Part shown: one piece after another, positions 25,801-34,800 of the stretch
Position numbering within the stretch: position 1 is the first letter of the stretch
Layout of the letters: each line of letters starts with the position of its first letter
Source: Carposina sasakii
Taxonomy: Eukaryota > Arthropoda > Insecta > Lepidoptera > Carposinidae
Length of the DNA stretch: 64,000 nt
Assembly: GCA_014607495.2 (NCBI GenBank)
Contig: CP053163.1
Span: 10,024,716-10,088,715, forward strand
Direction of reading: 5' to 3'
The notes under the pieces: generated by a model
The model's database searches: none
What the model was told of the DNA's origin: nothing
The model's input: the letters and a program-made list of their open reading frames with translations, nothing else
Position numbers and translations under genes: made by a program

Positions 25801-28800
25801 TGGATGCTCAAAATATTTCCTATATCTATATACCTATATATACCTAATCTTAGGTACTTATATCATGGTAAAAGAGAAGCAATAGCTCCGGATTCTCAGT
25901 AGTTAGTAATTCAGCATTCATTTGTGTATGTCAAAGGAAAAAAAATAGGTAAAAAGCATTGGTTAAAACAAAAAATGTATAATAAATGGGCATCGGAACC
26001 CGTAGACTAATTAAACCCACGCTAAGTGCATGTGTTTAATTAGGTAATTTTTTTTTGTTATATAGTTTTGTTATCAGAAACATTTCAAAAATTATCGCTC
26101 CTATCTTTAACTTCAACTATTGTAAAATAAATGATAAAGTAAATTATGATTAAATGTGTTTTAAATAAATTGTATATTTGGTGTTGTTGTTTTTATTCGC
26201 CTGAAAAAGACTGGTGGATAAGATTTAGTACGAGTATACATGGCTAAAAGAAATCTCTGTTAGATATAAGCTTGCCCTTGTACATTTTTCTATTGATTTG
26301 CCAACATCGTTGTTGATAAATGCATTTTTGTGTAGGTACAATGAAGAATAATAAATGCAAATGATGACTTTTTGTATTCACTCATAACGATATGAATATT
26401 TGGAATTTATGATTTGAGGGATTCCGAATATCTTATACAATCTTATACAGATTAAAAGTATAGTTATTCTTATAAATGAGATAGGCGCTATAAAGCTTTT
26501 ACCCCTCAAAAGACAAGGTAATTTAATTGACATTGTTATTTGTGATAAAAATCTATCAGTTTTTATGGCCGGACACTTAACTGCTCGAACGCTACGAAAC
26601 GAATATGTCTATTTTGTGCTAACTTCAAAGTTTATTTTGAATTGCATCAATTCACTTTTGAACGAGTTCGTCCGCCTCCAGTCCTGTAAGTTTGTAAATA
26701 TGAGTGACTGTGTGGTCTATGACGTGGGCTTGCCACGCAAATTGGTTATTAGTAAAATCGGTATAGTAGTGAAGCGCCCTAGCACCTGAGATTTTGTATA
26801 CTTAACTTTATATTATTTTTATCCGATCTTACATCTCAACTATACCCTCAAAATTAGTCAAAAGTGGCACCATGTGATCCTATCGGCCCTTGGTGCTCTG
26901 CCTTCCCCGTAAGGGATGAAGGCGTGATTATATGTATGTATGTATTTTTATCCGACTGTGCTAGAAGGAGAGTTATGTTTATCGAGTGTATGTATGTTTA
27001 TTTGGCACTCTCTAGAGCCTAAACGGCTTGTCACATTTGAGCTTGAGAGGTATCATTATATTCGTCGGGTTAGTCCACTCTGATCATATGATCCGTTGCG
27101 AGTGGTAACTGACCACGTTTTAGGGTACACTCTGATCACGATATCAGTCTTATCGGTTTCGCCTCAAATCAAACGAATGAAAAGTTGAATCCGATCGCGT
27201 GATCAGATTCCACCGAGACAACGTATACAGGGTGTTTTTTTGTGGCCACCTTTAACGAAGGGTACGTATTCTATACATGAAATAAAGTAAGTTTATGCCA
27301 AAAAAAATGCTGGGAAAAAAAAATATTTTTTTTTGAAATTTTTTTTTAAATTCCTTGATCGTGCGAAATTTATAGTGTCTAGTGTTTATGTTAGTTTTTT
27401 TATAGACAGATATTAATTATTTTTCGTGAAAAAATCCTGCTACGCGCGTCTATGTGCATTTATGCAGAAAAACGCAGTCTATTTACTCAACTTTGGACCC
27501 TAATATTTTGGAAACCAGACACTTCCCAGGTATGCTTCCATGGAGAAAAATGATCGTGATGATGAGGAGATTCCGTAGTTTTCGGGAACGTTGACAACCA
27601 AAAATCATTCTGTATAATAATGTCCACTCTGATCACGTTAACTTCAATGTGTTACAAAAAAAAAAAATATTTTATTAGTTTAAACAATAAGTACAAAATG
27701 TCAGCAACAATCATTTAAGTATAGAATTTCCAAAAAATTCTTTTTTTCTATAGCACTTTAAAGTTAAGGGAGTGGACATTATTATGTATATACGTTGTGT
27801 CGGTGGAATCGGATCACGCGATCGGTTTCTACTCTTCAATCAATACAATTGTTTAATTTGAGGCGAAACTGATATCGTGATCAGAGTGTACCCTAAAACG
27901 TGATCAGTTTCCACTCGCAACGGATCATCTGATCAGAGTGGACTAACCCGACTCCTCTATTCGTGAGAGTGACACTGGATGAAATTTTTTATACAATCAG
28001 GTTTTAAAAAAATCAGTTTAGTTACCAAAATATACTTTTTGTCACTTAAGTTTAGTGATATTTTCATGGACTATCTTATATTCTCTTTCTTAATATATCT
28101 AGGTATCATCTATAGTACAAATAATACTACATTTTTGTTTCTAAGACCAATAGTTTTTTAATTATTAAGGTACGATGATATAGACCTTTTCGTTACGGTC
28201 CAGTTTTTAAACCTGGTACCCGTATGTGTCGGCGCGATTTTAAAGACGTTTCACGTCAAAAACTATTGGTCTTAGAAACAAAAAAATAGACGAGTTACTT
28301 ACCTACTTGTTTCGTTGTAATATGACACAGGTTACCATAAAACATTATTGCGTAAGTTATGATTCTCGAATTGGTGAACGTTTTTAGTAATAAAATAGGT
28401 ATAGATCTGACCGTGTGATGTGACGAATTCATCAACTTTACAAGGTCTCTTTGTTTATATTAATAATTCGCCAGATTAGTCAAACAGTACACAGATTATG
28501 TTTCTACTATGTGACTACTATGATACTAGCGGCCGTCCACGACTTCGACCGCGTGAGGGGGGATTGCACTCGTGCGAAGCCGGGGCGGGTTGCTATATAG
28601 CCTTCCTTAATAAATGGGCTATCTAACACTGAAATATTTTTTTAAATCAGACTAGTAGTTCCTGAGATTAGCGCGTTCAAACAAACAAACAAACTCTTCA
28701 GGTTTATAACATTACATTAGTATAGATTTGTGTAATCCCATAGGTTTTCACTAGAATACATCAGCTGTATCTCCTTCCGTGCATGTCGTAATAGTCGACT

Positions 28801-31800
28801 AAGGAACTCAGGCATTCTCTCGGGCGATAAGCTGGTAATTTGTTACTGATAAAATTTACATCTGTTCCCGCTATTCTAATAGTTACTGTGGGATCTCATT
28901 TCTAATCTTGAAGTTCTGGCTATCTTATTTCGGGAACGTAGCCGTATGTATATATATATGTATATACAGGATGATTTTTGGTCGTCAACATTCCCGAAAA
29001 CTACGGAATCTCCTCATCATCACGATCATTTTTACATACAGAATGTTTTTTCGTTGCCACCCTTAACGAAGGGTACGTACTCTATAGATCAAATAAAAAT
29101 CAACTTTATTTGATCTATAGATATACATACGGCTACGTTCCCGAAATAAGATAGCCAGAACTTCAAGATTAGAAATGAGATCCCACAGTAACTATTAGAA
29201 TAGCGGGAACAGATGTAAATTTTATCAGTAACAAATTACCAGCTTATCGCCCGAGAGAATGCCTGAGTTCCTTAGTCGACTATTACGACATGCACGGAAG
29301 GAGATACAGCTGATGTATTCTAGTGAAAACCTATGGGATTACACAAATCTATACTAATGTAATGTTATAAACCTGAAGAGTTTGTTTGTTTGTTTGAACG
29401 CGCTAATCTCAGGAACTACTAGTCTGATTTAAAAAAATATTTCAGTGTTAGATAGCCCATTTATTAAGGAAGGCTATATAGCAACCCGCCCCGGCTTCGC
29501 ACGAGTGCAATCCCCCCTCACGCGGTCGAAGTCGTGGACGGCCGCTAGTATCATAGTAGTCACATAGTAGAAACATAATCTGTGTACTGTTTGACTAATC
29601 TGGCGAATTATTAATATAAACAAAGAGACCTTGTAAAGTTGATGAATTCGTCACATCACACGGTCAGATCTATACCTATTTTATTACTAAAAACGTTCAC
29701 CAATTCGAGAATCATAACTTACGCAATAATGTTTTATGGTAACCTGTGTCATATTACAACGAAACAAGTAGGTAAGTAACTCGTCTATTTTTTTGTTTCT
29801 AAGACCAATAGTTTTTGACGTGAAACGTCTTTAAAATCGCGCCGACACATACGGGTACCAGGTTTAAAAACTGGACCGTAACGAAAAGGTCTATATCATC
29901 GTACCTTAATAATTAAAAAACTATTGGTCTTAGAAACAAAAATGTGGTGTAAATATTTCACTTATATAGTCAGCTCGCTGTTATGACATTGAGTTCGTGT
30001 CGGGGTCAAGCGGGGGGGCGGGGGAGGGATACTGCGATAACTGTGCGAAACCGGCGCTCACGCTTGTTTCTATTCAGTGTAACTCGTGACTCCGACTTTA
30101 TAGCGTGGTGATTCTTTCGTGTGTTTGTCAAGTTTATTTGAACCGATTGATTTATACAAAAATAAGTGTAATTTGGTCAGTATTTATATCTATACTAATA
30201 TTATAAAGCTGAAGAGTTTGTTTGTTTGTTTGTTTGAACGCGCTAATCTCAGGAACTACTGGTCTGATTTGAAAAATTCTTTCAGTGTTAGATAGCCCAT
30301 TTACCAAGGAAGGCTACAGTCTATACAACAACCTGCCCGGCTTCGCACGGGTACAACGCCCCCTCACGCGGACGAAGTCGTGGGCGGCTGCTATTTAAAA
30401 TAACCAGAAAGTGACAATAAATATATAAACATTTGCTATGTATTTTATGTTTCTATTACGTACCTGTTCTTTTTTTATTAAAATACTTAAAACAGCGTCC
30501 ATCTTGTTTTCATTTCAATCTTTTACTTTAAAAGCGATTCGCTAACATAGACGTTTCACGTTAAAACCAACGGCCGTGTGCCCCGACACAGCCCCACCCG
30601 CTTTTTAATTATTAAGGTACGATGATATAGACCTTTTCGTTACGGTCCAGTTTTTAAACCTGGTACCCGTATGTGTCGGCGCGATTTTAAAGACGTTTCA
30701 CGTCAAAAACTTGTTTAAAAAAAAGGTTTTTAAACTGAAGCTTTTTTAAGCATTTATTTTTATTTGACGGCCGATTAATGTAGTTGATAGTGACCCTGAC
30801 AGCGACACCTAGGTCCTGGTTTCGGATGCCGGTAGGTGCAAACATTGATATGATGAATATCGATGTTTGTTTCTGAGTCATATGGATGTTTATATTCTAT
30901 ACTTATCTATGTACGAGTATGTTGTTTCGTACCCACGACATAAGACACATTACAGTATTGTTATGTGATGCAAAGTATGTGATTATGATTCTTCATCTTC
31001 TTCAGCCTATTGCAATTCACTGCTGGACGTAGGCCTCCCCCAGGGCACGCCCAAGGCTACTGCTACAGGGGTGTTTGCCCATAGTCACCACGCTGGGCAG
31101 GCGGGTTGGTGACCGTGATTATGATTACATATTTATATTTATTTCATAATTTTTCAGATGCAAACCATCCTGCATCACAACGGAAGTGGCGCCGCGGCTT
31201 ATACAGGGTGCTTGAAGAAGCGAGAGGTGCATAGAGCCATCACACTACACCCTGTGAAGGATCACCGGCAGATGTACAGATTGCATAACTATTTTAAGGT
31301 ATGGCAATAGATTTTTAGGGTTCCGTGGCCTAATGGCAAGAAGTGGAATCCTTATAGATTCGTCATGTCTGTTCGTATGTCACAGCCACTTTAATCCGAA
31401 GTTTTAAATACTACAAAGTTGAAAATTAAGTATGTAGATGCATTCTGTGAACCGTTTTACCATTTTTATAGAAAAACAAATAATATATAATTAAGGGGGC
31501 ATCCCACACATAAAATGGATAAGTGTTATATGTATATTACGGTCATATTATTTAGAAATATAAGCTGACTTAGTAACCGAGATACCGTACATTGTTTAAC
31601 TCTATAATTAATTAATACGATAGCTTGGGGTGAGATAGCAAGTGCATTGAACATTTGACTCCTGTGACTTCTCCTGTGGTCATCTCTCATGTACATGAAA
31701 CTCTTGTAGGTATTCTACTCATATTAAAAAAGCGAAAGTTTGTGAGTGTGTGAGTGTGTGACTGTGTATGTTTGTTACTTCTTCACGCAAAAACTACTGA

Positions 31801-34800
31801 ATGGATTTTGATGAAACTTCACAATAATAGAGCTTACATATCAGAATAACACATTGGCTGTTTTTTATCCCGGGGAAATATTTTAAATATTAATAGGACT
31901 CTAGCTATTTCTAAGGAGTTAGTAAGAATAATTAGAATTATAAATATCTTTTAATTCAATTGAGACAGAGCTATTTACGAAATTATAATTTTGGATGAAA
32001 TTGAAATAGAATATCAACCTAGGGAGAATTATCCCCAAACTGGTTGAGCAGAAGTATTATACAAAGTTATACCACCTATTCAGCCCTATGTGGTTATAAG
32101 GTGTGAGCCTACCGCCGTATATGATATCTCATGATTTACGTAAAATATATTAATTTTCCAGTCTCTTCGCATAGCAGACCTCCGGGAGAACTCCCTCGAT
32201 CTTCACCGCGACATCGCGTCTTCCATGCACGAGTTAGGAGTCACTGATGAAGAGATAGCTGATTACGTGCTGCCTGGAGGAATTCCCCTGTTCCCGGTGA
32301 AGCCCGGCCAGCCAGGGTACTTGGGTGACAACAGGAACTTAGGTAAAAGATACATATGAACAGCATAATGGTATTTCTAACATTGAAAGCTAGTTATCTT
32401 AATCCTGTCCACGACAATTTACACTTCGGAGTAAAGTTATACATATATGATGACAACTTGAGGTGATCACATCCGCGTGAACACACACTCAAAGTTTCAG
32501 GTCTCTCAGATCAGTGGTTTAGGCAGTATGTTGATCCATCTATCATTCAGGATAAAGCATTTTGTATGTAGGTATAGAAGTTTAGGGTAGGAATGTGGCA
32601 TAACAATTCACTAAGTCAGGTACTTGTACAAACAATGTAGCTGTTTTTTAAATATGTACATACTAAACTTAAAGAAATATTTCGATACAAATATTGGAAT
32701 ATTTAGTCTGCATCCTTATTATCATGCTGCAGATAAAGTCGTTTCTGAACTTTGACATTGGCGATATATACCTAAATAAACACTAGATTTTGTAATTAAT
32801 TTAAATCGATTTGTAAGTTAATTCTATTTCAAATTTATTTACTTGGAAATATGTTATAGTTAATGTAAATTATAAAATAAACAACAATAGTTGCATCTTA
32901 CGTGAAATTATGTTTCGATGACTGTTCATTGTTATGTTAACTATATAGTTTCCTCATCTGCCATCTATGCAATACAAAGTGTTATGTCACATAATACTAG
33001 CTGTATGTAAATCTACCTCTATGTAAAGCAGTGTCTATTCGTTTCTTGTTCTATGTTTTTGCTTGTCATTTTCTTGATGTGTCGAATTGTGTTGTGGAAC
33101 GGAAATAAATGCATGGCAATACGAAGATTTATATTTTAATATACAACACAAAGTAAGCAAACTAGACACCTACTTTTCACCATAGGTAGTGATAAGGGGT
33201 AGGCCTATCGCCGCTTTTCGGGCACACATACAATAAATACTGTTACCGAGATATTATGATGAGGTTCTAGTATCTATATATTAGCTGTAATTTAGCTAAA
33301 ATCTTTATTATTTCAGGTGCTCCCATGGATCTTAATCGATACAAGGCTGACACTCTGAATGACATCGTGCCCTTCGACTTCATCAGCAAGTCCATTTACT
33401 CCATCAGTCATTCTAACCCCAAGAGGAAGATTGAAGCACCGATCAAAGAAGCCTTGGATGATGTTATTAGAGAGGTAAGTAAGTAAATATAAGGAAATGA
33501 GACTTGGTCTCACTCAAAGAATATACAGAGTGATTTTTGGTCGACAACGTTCCCAAAAACTACGTAATCTCCTCATCATCACTCCATAAAAGCTCTCACA
33601 TCATTTTTCTCCATAAAAGCATACCTGGGAAGTGTCTGGTTCCCAAGATATTAGAGTCCAAAGTTGAGTAAATAGACTGCGTTTTTCTGCAATGCACATT
33701 GTCGTGCGTAGCAAGATTTTTTCACGAGAATTATTTTTTTCAACAAAATTGACATCGTTTCCCAGCATTTTTTTGGCATAAAATTACTTTGTTTGATTTA
33801 TAGAGTACGTACCCTTCGTTGAGGGTGGCAACGAAAAAACACTCTGTATAAACACAGCTGTGTTTCCGGAATGGGGTAGTGAGACAGAACTGCAGGATCA
33901 AAAACAGATCCCACAGCCATGTAGCATGACCTGCGAAACACGATATGATAAACCGATTTAGCCTGTCAATATACGATAAATATAGCCGCCATGTGCAATT
34001 TTGTATAGAAACGATACGACATCCACGATGCGTGGTCATGCTAGGGAGGCTGCTACTATTAGCATAGCGGGGACAGATGTAAATAATCAGTGACGTGGTT
34101 GCTAGCTTATCGCCTGGGAGAATGCCCGAGTTCCATTGTCGGCTTTTATGACATGCACGGAAAGAGATGCAGCTGATGAGTCTAGTGAAGTCCCACAACA
34201 GTACCGAAAAGTATAAGTAAGTAGTCACTTTACTTTGATCTGATCAGGTTCTAATAACGAGAAATGAATTTCGAAAGGGCTAGGCTTGTAATTGACAATC
34301 ATTTACGTCCGAGGCCCAAATGGAAGCAAAACTGTGAAAAACTTCTTGTATTTACAATACCGTTTGTACTTAGTCTTGAATTGCTGCATTTAGCTGCTAT
34401 ATAATCTTGGATTCAGACCAGAAACATTGAAACCCCAATCTGAAAAATTAGTAATTAAATTCATGCGTAAGCCTAATTACACATTCATCATCATCATCAT
34501 CATCAGCCTATTGCAGTCCACTACTGGACGTAGGCCTCCCCCAGGGCACGCCACAAGACTGCCGTGGGGGGTATTTGCCCATAGTCACCACACACATTAA
34601 TTAATTATTTACACATTGTGATTTAAAAAATTTAAATTCCTCTCCTCAACAAATTTTAGGTCATGGAAATAATCAACGCGCCATCCCGCCAAAGGGGCCG
34701 TGTGATCGATTTCAATGAGCTTCTCTACGGCTACACCCGGCTGCAGCCGCTGCACGGCGCTGACCACGTGTTGGACCTGCTCCTCAAGTACCGCCGTTAC

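Larger units (their letters stand above)
28129..29945. repeat. large palindrome with 825-bp arms
   Basis: Positions 28129-28953 and 29121-29945 are reverse complements with a constant coordinate sum of 58074, so there is no net indel; I saw no mismatch in the parts compared. Each arm holds, from outside in, a family M MITE, about 240 bp of otherwise unique DNA, a Helitron-like element and a family A repeat. The 167-bp spacer holds two family B end fragments and a 16-bp hairpin. It lies within Chsy1 intron 1, about 1.2 kb before exon 2. Confidence 0.92.
7814..31157 (+). other. Chsy1 intron 1 (23.3 kb)
   Basis: Bounded by GTGAGT and TTTTTCAG. Apart from the repeats listed separately, I find no supported gene on either strand. 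The stretches 7814-11700, 15950-17990, 19870-22370, 23740-24950 and 25190-26850 are AT-rich with scattered stops. A relic rich in A runs at 19598-19870 starts near AAAAACCCCCGACCCAAAAA, a motif I recognise from repeats in other moth genomes. Long first introns often hold regulatory sites, but none could be recognised. Confidence 0.8.

Noticed and set aside
28680..28700. Short (CAAA)n and (GTTT)n runs as separate microsatellites
   Set aside because: They are part of the Helitron-like elements and were not listed separately.
29990..30130. GC-rich patch with a TTCAGTG initiator-like motif as an alternative Chsy1 promoter
   Set aside because: The patch (GTCGGGGTCAAGCGGGGGGG) adjoins the palindrome and a partial inverted match near 30570-30600, so it is more likely part of a transposable element. 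No ATG-linked exon in phase with exon 2 was found.
33740..34228. 162-codon minus-strand frame in intron 4
   Set aside because: It runs across a family B MITE and an interrupted family A copy; no protein family is visible.
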